Positions 17,222-25,824 of a stretch of 64,000 nt of DNA are shown piece after piece (the stretch's first letter is position 1; each line of letters opens with the position of its first letter). The DNA is from Pseudoxanthomonas sp. PXM03 (lineage in GTDB: Bacteria; Pseudomonadota; Gammaproteobacteria; Xanthomonadales; Xanthomonadaceae), in contig NZ_JACVAU010000002.1 in assembly GCF_014852005.1 (NCBI RefSeq), positions 372,001 to 436,000 of the forward strand. Reading direction: 5' to 3'. The notes beneath the pieces were generated by a model. The model was not told the origin of the DNA. It ran no database searches and saw only the letters and a list, made by a program, of their open reading frames with translations. A program made the translations under genes and the position numbers.

Positions 17222-17959
17222 ATGCCTTACATCGATGGTTTCGTGGCCGCCGTGCCGACCGCCAACAAACAGAAGTTCATCGACCATGCCAACCATGGCG
17301 ACCCCGTGTTCATCGAACAGGGCGCCACCCGTGTCATCGAGTGCTGGGGCGACGACGTGCCCGACGGCACCGTCACCGACTTCCGCAAGGCCGTGCAGGC
17401 GAAGGAAGACGAAAGCGTGGTGTTTTCGTGGATCGAGTGGCCCGACAAGCCCACCCGCGACGCCGGCATGAAGAAGATGATGGAAGACCCGCGCATGTCG
17501 CCGGAGAACAATCCGATGCCGTTCGACGGCAAGCGACTGATCTATGGTGGCTTCACTCCGGCACTGGAACTGGGTAGCACGGGGGCGCCTTCATCCTATG
17601 TCGACGGCTTCATCCTCGCGGCACCCACGGCGAAGAAGGCCGCCTTCACCGACTATGCCAACACCTTCGACACCATCTTCATGGGGTTTGGCGCCACCCG
17701 GATCATCGAAGGCTGGGGCGACGACGTGCCACGCGGCACGCAGACCGACTTCTTCCGCGCAGTGCAGGCGAAAGACGACGAAACCGTGGCGTTCTCGTGG
17801 GTGGAGTGGCCGGACAAGGCCACGCGCGATGCCGGCATGCAGAAGATGATGGAAGACCCGCGCATGGACCCGTCCAATCCGGACAATCCGCCGATGCCGT
17901 TCGACGGCCAGCGCATGGTCTATGGCGGATTCTCGCCGGTAGTCGAACTGCGCGGCTGA
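17222..17959 (+). CDS. Tandem DUF1428 protein
   Basis: 245 aa, about twice the usual ~120-aa DUF1428 protein. Residues 1-118 and 124-245 are two copies of the same dimeric alpha/beta-barrel type domain. Both have YVDGF/YIDGF, GATR(V/I)IE, WGDDVP, VQAK-DDE and KMMEDPRM. The family has no assigned reaction. ATG at 17222 follows CGGAGG. The C-terminal 40 nt overlap the convergent PD40-repeat gene. Confidence 0.9.
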   Translation: MPYIDGFVAAVPTANKQKFIDHANHGDPVFIEQGATRVIECWGDDVPDGTVTDFRKAVQAKEDESVVFSWIEWPDKPTRDAGMKKMMEDPRMSPENNPMPFDGKRLIYGGFTPALELGSTGAPSSYVDGFILAAPTAKKAAFTDYANTFDTIFMGFGATRIIEGWGDDVPRGTQTDFFRAVQAKDDETVAFSWVEWPDKATRDAGMQKMMEDPRMDPSNPDNPPMPFDGQRMVYGGFSPVVELRG

Positions 17960-18849
17960 CTTGCGCGCGCATCACCGCACGTCGGGGGCCATGCCAAGTC
18001 GGCCCCCGGCGCGAGATCGACCAGGAAGAACTCGCCCGATGCGTCGCCATCGGCCTGGGCGAACAACAGCCGCCTTCCGTCCGGCGACAGCAGCGGCCCC
18101 ACCTGGAAGACATCATCGTGCGCCGGAACGCGGCCGCGTTCGCGCCACGCGTCGCCGTCGCGATCGTAGACATACAGGTGCGAGCGGGTGCCGCGATGGG
18201 CGACCACCACCAGTACCCGGCCATCACGCGCGAGATCGGCCTCGTATTCATCGGCCGCCGTGTTGACCGGCGCCGGCAGCGGTTCGACATCCCAGCGACC
18301 GTCGGCACGCGGCGTGGCGATGTAAAGATCACGTCCGCCGATGCCTCCCGGCCGGTGCGATCCGAACAGCAGGCGGCCATCCGGCAGCGGCCGCGGCAGC
18401 AGTTCGGTCTGCGGCGAATTCACCGGCGCGGGCAGCCGCTCGGGTTCGCCGAAGTGGCCGTCGGCGTGGCGCGGCACGCGCCAGATGTCCAGATCGTCCT
18501 TGTTCGCGCGGTCACTGGCGTAATACAGCCAGGTGCCATCGTGGCTGTAGGCGGGATCGGTTTCCAGCGCGTCGGCTGCGCCGGCGAAGGTCGGCTCGCG
18601 TGGCGCACGCCATCGCCCGCCTTCGCACCGCGAAGACAGCAGGCGATAACGGTCGAACGACGGCGGTGCGCGGAAGAAGAACACCTCGCGACCGTCCGGG
18701 GAGAACACGGGCGACGATTCATACTGGTCACTGCTCAGCGCAGGCGGCGTCCATCGCTGCGGAACAGGAATGGGGAGATCCCCGGGTTCACCCGCCGTGC
18801 CGTCGATGGCGAGACCGGAAAGCAGCAATAGACCCGTGGCACGCAACAT
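17920..18849 (-). CDS. Secreted PD40/TolB-like beta-propeller protein
   Basis: 309 aa with a short signal peptide (MLRATGLLLLSGLAIDGTAG). WD40-like PD40 repeats follow: SSPVFSPDGREVFFF, TDPAYSHDGTWLYYASD, TELLPRPLPDGRLLFGS, VGPLLSPDGRRLLFAQ. It resembles TolB-propeller proteins in general shape without a partner gene. The 3' end overlaps the DUF1428 gene by 40 nt, so readthrough antisense is possible. Confidence 0.8.
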   Translation of the reverse strand: MLRATGLLLLSGLAIDGTAGEPGDLPIPVPQRWTPPALSSDQYESSPVFSPDGREVFFFRAPPSFDRYRLLSSRCEGGRWRAPREPTFAGAADALETDPAYSHDGTWLYYASDRANKDDLDIWRVPRHADGHFGEPERLPAPVNSPQTELLPRPLPDGRLLFGSHRPGGIGGRDLYIATPRADGRWDVEPLPAPVNTAADEYEADLARDGRVLVVVAHRGTRSHLYVYDRDGDAWRERGRVPAHDDVFQVGPLLSPDGRRLLFAQADGDASGEFFLVDLAPGADLAWPPTCGDARASQPRSSTTGENPP

Positions 18850-19441
18850 GTCGGCTCCTCATCGCAGGGCTGGCGCGACGCTACGCGGCACGCTGCGCTG
18901 GGCGAAGCGAACATTCCGCAAGCCAGCCTTGAGCCCCGCTCAACGTGCGACGCCGTCGATCCGCGCCGGCACGCGTCACGATTCCTGCGGCCTGAAGACA
19001 GCGGTCCCCACTCGAGGATGTCCATGCAGACCCGAACGAACCCGCATGGTGCGAAGACTCGATCGCGCGTGCACGCATGCGGTGCATCGCGCGTCCCTGG
19101 CGGACATCGACGTTCTCCACGCGCACGTATACGCATGCACGTGGCATCGCTGCACAACGCTGGCGCAACGCGCACCGTTCGCGTGCAAGGGACTGCGTGA
19201 AAAGCGTGCGAAGAATGCAAAGAACGGAACGATGATTACTTTCGTTGTGCACCGCGCCATCGTGTGATCCATGCCTCGTTTCGAGCTGTTTGCTGCCGCC
19301 TAAGGTGCAGGCGGTAGCACGGCGATGACAGCAATGTGTAACGCCCACTACCCGGAGTGCGGGCGGTATCCGCGTGGCCGCTGACGGCACTCGCGCAAGA
19401 ACTACTTCGACACCACACAGCACATTCAAGGGGCGCACCGC
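18850..19441. other. 592-bp intergenic region, no gene recognised
   Basis: Several frames are open but none shows a recognisable protein. The stretch holds a 25-bp alternating purine-pyrimidine run (19119-19143) and a small stem CCGCCT/AGGCGG (19296-19314). The last part is the upstream region of the TonB receptor; no Fur-like site was seen. Confidence 0.5.
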
Positions 19442-22069
19442 ATGGGCAACAGAGAGAAGCCGCACGTACGTGTTTCGAGCACGCCATTGGCATCCGCAGT
19501 GAAATGGGCCCTCGCCGCCGCCACTCTGGTCGGCAGCAGCACCGCCGTCGCGCAGACGACGGAACCTTCACCTGCACCGGCGGCGACGCCGCCGGCAGAG
19601 GAAGCAACCACGCTCGATACCGTCTCGGTGCTGGGCAGTCGTGGGCAGCCGCGCACCGTATCCTCCTCCGCCGTGCCGATCGACATCATCAGTGCCGAGG
19701 AGTTCCGCAACCAGGGCGCCACCGATGCGCTCGACCAGCTGCGCGTGCTGGTGCCTTCATTCAATGTCAGCACCATCCCGATCGATGATGCCGCCAGCCT
19801 GATCCGGCCGGCCAACCTGCGCGGCCTGCCGCCGGACAACACGCTGGTGCTGGTCAATGGAAAGCGCTTCCACCGCTCCGCCGTGATCACCTTCCTGGGC
19901 CATGGCCTGTCCGACGGCTCGCAAGGCCCCGACCTGTCGGTGTTTCCGTCGCTGGCGCTGGAGCAGGTGGAAGTGCTGCGCGACGGCGCGGCCGCGCAAT
20001 ACGGCTCGGACGCCATCGCGGGCGTCGTGAACTTCGGGTTGAAGAAGATCAGCGAAGGCGGGGCTTTCGAAGCCTTCGCCGGCCAGTACTACGAAGGCGA
20101 TGGCTTCACCACCCAGTACTCCGCGCAGATCGGTCTGCCGCTGACCGAGCGCGGCTACGCCACGCTGACCGCCGAATGGCGCCAGGCCGATGACACGTCG
20201 CGCAGCGTGCAGCGCAACGACGCCGCCGCCGCGATCGCGGCCGGCTATCCCGGCGTGCCGGTGCCGGCACAGATCTGGGGCTCGCCGAAGGTGGACGACG
20301 ACCTCAAGTTCGTCGCCAACCTCGGCATCACCGGCGACAGCGTCGATGTCTACCTGTTCGGCAACTACGCGCAGCGCGAGGTCGATGGCGGCTTCTACTT
20401 CCGTGACCCCACCGCGCGCTCCGGTGTGTACTCCAACGACGGGGGCGAGACCCTGCTGATCGGCGACACCACAGGCGCCGGCGGCTGCCCGACCATCGCC
20501 CTGCGCGACGCGGGCGGCAATCTGATCCCGTACAGCACCGTCAGCACGGCAGTGGCCGCGTTGCCGGCCAATTGCTTCACCTTCCTGTCCACGTTGCCCG
20601 GGGGCTTTACGCCGCGCTTCGGCGGCAGCCTGGAGGACATCTCCGTGGTCGGTGGCGCCAAGGGCACCTGGGGCAGCGCATGGCACTGGGATGTCAGTGC
20701 GACCTACGGCCGCAACGATATCGACTTCGTCATCTACAACACGGTCAATGCGTCGCTCGGCGCGGCGCAGCCCGCAGGCCTGCGCTTCAGTCCCGGCGGC
20801 AATACCCAGACCGAGAAGGGCGTGAACTTCGACGTCGGCCGCGACATCGAGACCTCGTTCACCGCCGAAGCCCTGCGCCTGTCCGCAGGTGCGGAATGGC
20901 GCGAGGAGAGTTTCGAGGTGAAGGCCGGTGACGATGCCTCCACCGGCATCGGCCCGTTGACCGAACAGGGTTTCGCCCTGGGCTCGAACGGCTTCAATGG
21001 CTTCAGCCCGCGCACCGCAGGCGAATGGGACCGGCGCAACTGGGCGGTCTACCTGGACCTGGAGGCGCAGTTCACCGAACAGTTGCTGCTGGCCGCCGCC
21101 GTGCGCCACGAGGATTTCGACGACTTCGGCAGCACCACCAACGGCAAGCTGACCGCGCGCTTCGATGTGTCCGACACCTTCGCCCTGCGTGGCGCGTACA
21201 ACACCGGCTTCCGTGCACCCACGCCCGGCCAGGCCAACATCAGCCAGATCAGTACCGCGTTCAACGGCAGCGTGCTGGAGGACATCGCCACGCTGCCGCC
21301 GACCAATCCCATCGCCATCCTGAAGGGCGCGCGGGCGTTGACGCCGGAAGAGTCCAAGAACCTCTCGCTGGGCATGGTGTGGAACAGCGGCGATTGGCTG
21401 GTCACCCTGGACGGCTACCGCATCGAGGTGGAAGACCGCATCGCCCTGAGCACCAGCTTCGCGCTGACGCCCGAGGAACGCGATGCGCTGGTGGCCTCCG
21501 GCAATCCGGAAGCGGCGTCGCTGAGTTCGGTGACCTACTTCGGCAACGCGTTCGACACCACCACCACCGGCGTGGACCTGGTCACCAGCGTGGAAACGGA
21601 CCACTTCGGCGGCACGACCACCTATTCGCTCGCCGCCAACTGGAACAAGACCGAGGTGGACCGCTACGACCCCAACTTCATCAACGAAGCCCGCGTCTAC
21701 AAGATCGAGGAATCGCTGCCGAAGACCAAGGGCTATTTCAGCATCAACCACAAGCGCGAGGTCTTCCACGCGAACCTGCGCCTGGGCTACTACGGCTCCT
21801 GGTACGAGGATCACCTGGACAGCGGCGCCATCAGCATCGACGACGGCGGCCTGCCGATCTACGAGGACAGCAAGGTGATCGTGGATGCCGAAGTGGGCTG
21901 GACGTTCCCCTCCGGCCTGTACGTCAACGTCGGTGCGCAGAACCTGTTCGACGAAACCCCGGACGACAACCCGTGGGGGGCGTCCGTGGCGGGCGCGGCC
22001 TATCCCGTGCACTCGCCCTACGGCTTCAACGGCGGTTTCTACTACGCACGCGTGGGCTGGAAGTTCTGA
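19442..22069 (+). CDS. TonB-dependent receptor
   Basis: 875 aa outer-membrane receptor. A signal peptide ends near AVAQ (residue ~37); a TonB-box-like TLDTVSVLG lies at ~58-66; the plug spans ~70-190 (SLALEQVEVLRDGAAAQYGS, AGVVNF); then a beta-barrel with receptor motifs (RGAYNTGFRAPTPGQANIS, ESKNLSLGMVW, NVGAQNLFDETPDDNP). It ends in aromatic WKF as outer-membrane barrels do. This plug type (DAIAGVVNF, RPANLRGLPPDNTLVLVNG) is common in Xanthomonadaceae receptors for sugars or other organics rather than siderophores. Nothing adjacent tells the substrate. Confidence 0.92.
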   Translation: MGNREKPHVRVSSTPLASAVKWALAAATLVGSSTAVAQTTEPSPAPAATPPAEEATTLDTVSVLGSRGQPRTVSSSAVPIDIISAEEFRNQGATDALDQLRVLVPSFNVSTIPIDDAASLIRPANLRGLPPDNTLVLVNGKRFHRSAVITFLGHGLSDGSQGPDLSVFPSLALEQVEVLRDGAAAQYGSDAIAGVVNFGLKKISEGGAFEAFAGQYYEGDGFTTQYSAQIGLPLTERGYATLTAEWRQADDTSRSVQRNDAAAAIAAGYPGVPVPAQIWGSPKVDDDLKFVANLGITGDSVDVYLFGNYAQREVDGGFYFRDPTARSGVYSNDGGETLLIGDTTGAGGCPTIALRDAGGNLIPYSTVSTAVAALPANCFTFLSTLPGGFTPRFGGSLEDISVVGGAKGTWGSAWHWDVSATYGRNDIDFVIYNTVNASLGAAQPAGLRFSPGGNTQTEKGVNFDVGRDIETSFTAEALRLSAGAEWREESFEVKAGDDASTGIGPLTEQGFALGSNGFNGFSPRTAGEWDRRNWAVYLDLEAQFTEQLLLAAAVRHEDFDDFGSTTNGKLTARFDVSDTFALRGAYNTGFRAPTPGQANISQISTAFNGSVLEDIATLPPTNPIAILKGARALTPEESKNLSLGMVWNSGDWLVTLDGYRIEVEDRIALSTSFALTPEERDALVASGNPEAASLSSVTYFGNAFDTTTTGVDLVTSVETDHFGGTTTYSLAANWNKTEVDRYDPNFINEARVYKIEESLPKTKGYFSINHKREVFHANLRLGYYGSWYEDHLDSGAISIDDGGLPIYEDSKVIVDAEVGWTFPSGLYVNVGAQNLFDETPDDNPWGASVAGAAYPVHSPYGFNGGFYYARVGWKF

Positions 22070-22076
22070 CCGCGCG

Positions 22077-22104
22077 CACCGGTGCCCCGCACGGGGCACC
22101 GGTG
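22077..22104. terminator. Strong hairpin after TonB receptor
   Basis: CACCGGTGCCCCG/CGGGGCACCGGTG, a near-continuous 13-bp stem (effective loop about 4 nt), 7 nt after the stop. It separates the receptor from the convergent DUF4130 gene and probably serves both. Confidence 0.65.
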
Positions 22105-22147
22105 GCGTGTCGCGCCAGGTGCGGCCGCGTGCCAGCGGTGCGCGCCT

Positions 22148-22969
22148 TCATTCGGACGGCGTCACCCGGCCGGGAATGCGGCGACGCGGCGCCTGCGCCT
22201 CGCGTTCGTCCATCTCGCGCACACGCCGGCCTGCCTCGCGGACGAGATCCGGCAGCAGGTGGGTCTCGGGCAGGTGTTTCCAGTATTTCTGCGGCATTTC
22301 CTGCCGCATCATCCGCGTGTTGAGGCGTGCGGGATTGAAGATGTTGGCGTAGTAGGTGCGCCACAGCGCATCCTCCGCATCGTCTGCCGGCGCATCGGAT
22401 CGTTGCGCGCCCTCGCCTGCCCACAGCTGCGCGCCATCCCATTGCACGCTGCGATATGGCGTGAGGATGGCCCAGCGCATGCCGGCGAAGCGGCGCATGA
22501 AGAACGGTGCGACGCGATCGACGATGAAATGGTCCGGCTCGAACCAGGCGAGATAGTGGTTGTCCTCGCCGTCGATCTGGCGGAAGCGCACGAACGCCTT
22601 CATCTTGTGCGTATCGCGCCGCACCGCCTGCGCCCAGCGCGTCGCGCGGTGCACGTCGGCATCGGTGGCGCGGTCGAGCAGCGCGCGCTCACCATTGCCG
22701 ATGCGCCACAGCAGGCGGTACAGCAGCGCATGCCGGCCGGCATCGCGATGGCACAGCACCGAGGCGGCGAACGCCATGAAGTCCGCCGGCACCGACAATC
22801 CCGTCCGCTGCACCGGCTGGTCCATCACGGCTGCACCCCCCAGCAGTTCGCCCTGCGCATCGGCCTGCCATTCCACTGCGTCCGGCGGCAGCGCCGCTTC
22901 CCACGCATGCCGTGCCTGCACGCGCCAGGCGTCCAGATCCCACGCAGGCGTCACCGTGGCACGGAACAT
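22148..22969 (-). CDS. DUF4130 putative DNA-repair protein
   Basis: 273 aa. It matches the TIGR03915/DUF4130 family: THKMKAFVRFRQ, HYLAWFEPDHFIVDRVAPFFMRRF, RWAILTPYRSVQWDG and the C-terminal MRQEMPQKYWKHLPET. The family is nearly always next to a radical-SAM partner, which here starts upstream and ends 9 nt before this gene. Partnership in DNA modification or repair is the family-level prediction; no activity has been assigned. There is no fused uracil-DNA-glycosylase domain, which some relatives have. Confidence 0.88.
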   Translation of the reverse strand: MFRATVTPAWDLDAWRVQARHAWEAALPPDAVEWQADAQGELLGGAAVMDQPVQRTGLSVPADFMAFAASVLCHRDAGRHALLYRLLWRIGNGERALLDRATDADVHRATRWAQAVRRDTHKMKAFVRFRQIDGEDNHYLAWFEPDHFIVDRVAPFFMRRFAGMRWAILTPYRSVQWDGAQLWAGEGAQRSDAPADDAEDALWRTYYANIFNPARLNTRMMRQEMPQKYWKHLPETHLLPDLVREAGRRVREMDEREAQAPRRRIPGRVTPSE

Positions 22970-22978
22970 TCCCGCGAC

Positions 22979-24229
22979 TCAGCCGAAAAGATCGGCCTGG
23001 CGCGGTGTGGGCGCCAGTTCGCGTCGCAGGCGCGCCGGATCGTCCAGGCGCTGGCGCGGGTGGTGGTCCAGCAGCACCACGAAGGGCAGCACCTTCTGCA
23101 ACGGCGCGCGCAACCGTGCCAGGTCCGCGACACGCAGCCGGCCCTGCCGGCGCGAATCGACGATGCGCTGCACGTTGCGTGCACCCAGGCCGGGCACGCG
23201 CAGCAGCATCTCGCGCGGTGCGGCGTTGAGGTCGACAGGGAACCGGTCCGGATGCCGCAACGCCCACGCCAGCTTGGGATCGACATCCAGGTCCAGCATG
23301 CCGCCCTGCGCGCCGGTGTCGCCGACGATCTCCTGCACGTCGAAACCGTAGAAACGCAGCAGCCAGTCCGCCTGGTACAGGCGATGCTCGCGGAGCAGTG
23401 GCGGCGCCCGCAGCGGCAGCTGCATGGACGCATCGGGAATGGGGCTGAAGGCGGAGTAGTACACGCGACGCATGCGGAACCTGTTGTACAGGGCATCGCT
23501 GGCGACCAGGATCGCGCGATCATCCGCGGCGTCGGCGCCCACGATCATCTGGGTACTCTGCCCGGCCGGCGCGAACTTCGGCGGACGCCTGCGCCTGGGC
23601 TGCGCTTCCTGCTTCGTCGGCCTGGCGGCCAGGATGCGCGTGTGCAGTTCGCCCATCGCATCGCGGATGCCCTGCGCCTGCTTCTGCGGCGCCAGCTGCT
23701 TCAGGCCCTCTTCCGTCGGCAATTCCACGTTGATGCTCAACCGGTCCGCGTAGCGGCCGGCGGCGGCGAGCAGTTCCGGCGATGCTTCCGGGATGGTCTT
23801 CAGATGGATGTAACCAGCGAAGCGATGGTCTTCGCGCAGGCTGCGCGCGACCTCCACCAGCTGCTCCATGGTGTAGTCGCCATTGCGGATGATGCCGCTG
23901 GAGAGGAACAGGCCCTCGATGTAATTGCGTTTGTAGAACTCCAGCGTCAGCCGCACCACCTCGGCCGTGGCGAAGCGCGCGCGCGGCACGTTGCTTGAGA
24001 CACGGTTGACGCAATAGGCGCAGTCGTAGATGCAGAAGTTGGTCAGCAGGATCTTCAGCAACGACACGCAGCGCCCGTCCGGCGTGTACGAGTGGCAGAT
24101 GCCCATGCCCTCGGTGCTGCCGATGCCCCCTTTGCCCAGTGAATGGCGCTTGCCTGCGCCGCTGGAGGCACACGACGCGTCGTACTTCGCCGCGTCGGCC
24201 AGGATCGCGAGCTTGTCCTTCAGTTGCAT
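22979..24229 (-). CDS. Putative DNA modification/repair radical SAM protein
   Basis: 416 aa, TIGR03916 type. C66-x3-C70-x2-C73 (FCIYDCAYC) would hold the 4Fe-4S cluster that cleaves S-adenosylmethionine. Preceding family stretches are SSGAGKRHSLGKGG and GICHSYTPDGRCVSLLKILL. A helix-hairpin-helix (APREMLLRVPGLGARNV, ~337-353) suggests DNA binding. It forms a two-gene operon with the DUF4130 gene. The substrate lesion is unknown. Confidence 0.9.
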   Translation of the reverse strand: MQLKDKLAILADAAKYDASCASSGAGKRHSLGKGGIGSTEGMGICHSYTPDGRCVSLLKILLTNFCIYDCAYCVNRVSSNVPRARFATAEVVRLTLEFYKRNYIEGLFLSSGIIRNGDYTMEQLVEVARSLREDHRFAGYIHLKTIPEASPELLAAAGRYADRLSINVELPTEEGLKQLAPQKQAQGIRDAMGELHTRILAARPTKQEAQPRRRRPPKFAPAGQSTQMIVGADAADDRAILVASDALYNRFRMRRVYYSAFSPIPDASMQLPLRAPPLLREHRLYQADWLLRFYGFDVQEIVGDTGAQGGMLDLDVDPKLAWALRHPDRFPVDLNAAPREMLLRVPGLGARNVQRIVDSRRQGRLRVADLARLRAPLQKVLPFVVLLDHHPRQRLDDPARLRRELAPTPRQADLFG

Positions 24230-24406
24230 GGCGTCATGGTATCCGGCGCACGCTCATGCGATGAGACGATGCGGGCCATCGGCGCACGCAATCGCGGCCC
24301 CGCCCCCACCCTGCGGACAGCGCCATGCGCTGCCCGCCCTGAATGAGGGCGATGGCATGAACATGACGGGCATGCGAGCGCGGGCACATGCGCAGCGACG
24401 GTTCCG

Positions 24407-24437
24407 GTTTCCGGCCCCGCCAGGAGACCGGAAACCT
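24407..24437 (-). terminator. Hairpin after outer-membrane barrel gene
   Basis: GGTTTCCGG pairs with CCGGAAACC across a 13-nt loop, with outer TTCC/GGAA pairs after a small bulge. It lies about 12 nt beyond the stop of the leftward barrel gene. Confidence 0.5.
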
Positions 24438-24448
24438 CGGAACGCCCG

Positions 24449-25231
24449 TCAGAAGTCGAAGCGTGCGGCGATGGAGAGCGGCACCGATACACGCTTGCCG
24501 GTATCGTTGATCGAACCCAGGCCCAGGCCACCGATGGCGCTGTCATCGCCTTCCAGATCGGCGATGTAGCGCACGCCCGCCTGCGCGGTGATGCTGAAGG
24601 TCTCGTTGACCGGGATCAGCACGCCGATATCCACGCCGGCGCTGGCCGCCCACTTCTTTTCGGTGAAAGGCGCGTTCTCGATGGTGATGGCCGCATCAGG
24701 GATGTCGAACGTGGCGCGGATGTCGTCGGTCTGCGTGGCGCCCAAGCGGCCGGCGATGAACGGGCGCGTGTAGCCCGGTTGCATGAAGTAGTACCGGTAT
24801 CCGGCTTCGACCGTCAGCGCTTTGTAGTCGCTGAAGGTCCCGTAGACCGGCAGTTCGGTATTGAGCGCCGGCACGAAGGCACCGCCCACGCGCACGGTGC
24901 CCGGATCGGTTTCGGTGCGCCGCAACTGACCGAAGATCTCCGCCCGATCGCTCAGCCCGTACGAGAATTCGAGACCGTATGTCACCGCCTGGTCGTAGAT
25001 GTCTTCATGCGTGCGCGGCTGGATGCGCAACTCCGCACTGATGCCGGCCAGATCCGGATTGAGCGGCCCGAGGTCAGGCACCGGCGCCACGGCGCCATCA
25101 TGCACATCGCCACTGACGGGCGTATCCACGCCACCGAACAACGACATCGAGAACTTGCCCTGCTCGGGGCCGGACGCGAACGCGGGAGTGGAAACAGCGA
25201 GCAACACCAAGCCAGCCAACCTTGTGTTCAT
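24449..25231 (-). CDS. Outer-membrane beta-barrel protein, candidate ECF target
   Basis: 260 aa with a signal peptide (MNTRLAGLVLLAVSTPAFA) and alternating beta-strands, for example VTYGLEFSYGLSDRAEIFGQ, LTVEAGYRYYF and FSITAQAGVRYIA. It ends in ARFDF, the terminal phenylalanine expected by the barrel assembly machinery. The size suggests an 8-10-strand barrel of the OmpW/OmpA-like class. Upstream (25289-25315) is TGAATCCAA-N14-CGTA, the same promoter shape as that of the ECF sigma gene 6 kb away. It probably belongs to that regulon rather than to the adjacent siderophore operon. Confidence 0.8.
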   Translation of the reverse strand: MNTRLAGLVLLAVSTPAFASGPEQGKFSMSLFGGVDTPVSGDVHDGAVAPVPDLGPLNPDLAGISAELRIQPRTHEDIYDQAVTYGLEFSYGLSDRAEIFGQLRRTETDPGTVRVGGAFVPALNTELPVYGTFSDYKALTVEAGYRYYFMQPGYTRPFIAGRLGATQTDDIRATFDIPDAAITIENAPFTEKKWAASAGVDIGVLIPVNETFSITAQAGVRYIADLEGDDSAIGGLGLGSINDTGKRVSVPLSIAARFDF

Positions 25232-25288
25232 GACGGTATCCAGGATGAAGGGTGGGATGCCGTGGCGTGATGCACACGACGCCTCCCT

Positions 25289-25315
25289 TACGTGTATACG
25301 CGCGGGTTGGATTCA
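25289..25315 (-). promoter_or_regulatory. ECF-type promoter of the barrel gene
   Basis: Reading leftward: TGAATCCAA, 14-nt spacer, CGTA, ending 58 nt before the start codon. It matches the sigma-gene and lipid-operon promoters in both blocks and in exact spacing. A second TTGGATGCA element at 25449-25457 has no CGTA at the right distance. Confidence 0.65.
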
Positions 25316-25494
25316 CTTCTTGATGCAGCGAGGTTGCAATGGCGTTCCCTTCACGCGCCCTGCACGCGCGTGAACGGGTAACGCATCGCCTGTTGGACCT
25401 GCGCGCGACGACTGCACGCACCGCCGCGTTTTGTCCCCAGGGGACGGGTTGGATGCACTCCGTTGACAGGTGGAATGTGCGGTCCCGAGCGACG

Positions 25495-25824
25495 CTAGTG
25501 GACAGCGCGCACCCACGGCGCGAGGACGCGCAACCAGTGCGCACGCCAGGTGAGCACGAATGCGGTGGTGAGCGCGCCCGCCGCGAGACTCATCACCCAC
25601 ACCAGCACCGCCATGGAAGCGTGGTCGACCACCAGACACAGGGCCAGCGCGACGACCAGGCCGGCGGCACCCAGCAGGCGCAACAAGCCCGGCGTATGAC
25701 GGGAACATCCGCGCACCCATACCTGCTGCGCGTGGGGCTGCATCGACAGCGCCAGCCAGCCCATGCCGGCGAGGCTGGAGAGCAACGCCGCCAGCAACAG
25801 GCATCCCGCCATGGAGTCAGGCAT
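25495..25824 (-). CDS. DUF3325 membrane protein
   Basis: 109 aa with three hydrophobic helices, matching DUF3325 in size and context. These proteins occur at the end of TonB-receptor/PepSY operons linked to iron uptake. It overlaps the end of the PepSY gene by 8 nt, so translation is coupled. Role unknown; perhaps an accessory subunit of the PepSY membrane protein. Confidence 0.8.
   Translation of the reverse strand: MPDSMAGCLLLAALLSSLAGMGWLALSMQPHAQQVWVRGCSRHTPGLLRLLGAAGLVVALALCLVVDHASMAVLVWVMSLAAGALTTAFVLTWRAHWLRVLAPWVRAVH

Noticed and set aside
19757-22099. 780-codon open frame antisense to the TonB receptor
   Set aside because: It mirrors the receptor codon pattern; the translated product has no domain-like sequence, while the plus strand gives a textbook receptor.
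25449-25457. Second TTGGATGCA element upstream of the barrel gene
   Set aside because: No CGTA at 14 nt on the other side and no gene starting close to it; kept as a possible relic of the ECF-type promoter only.
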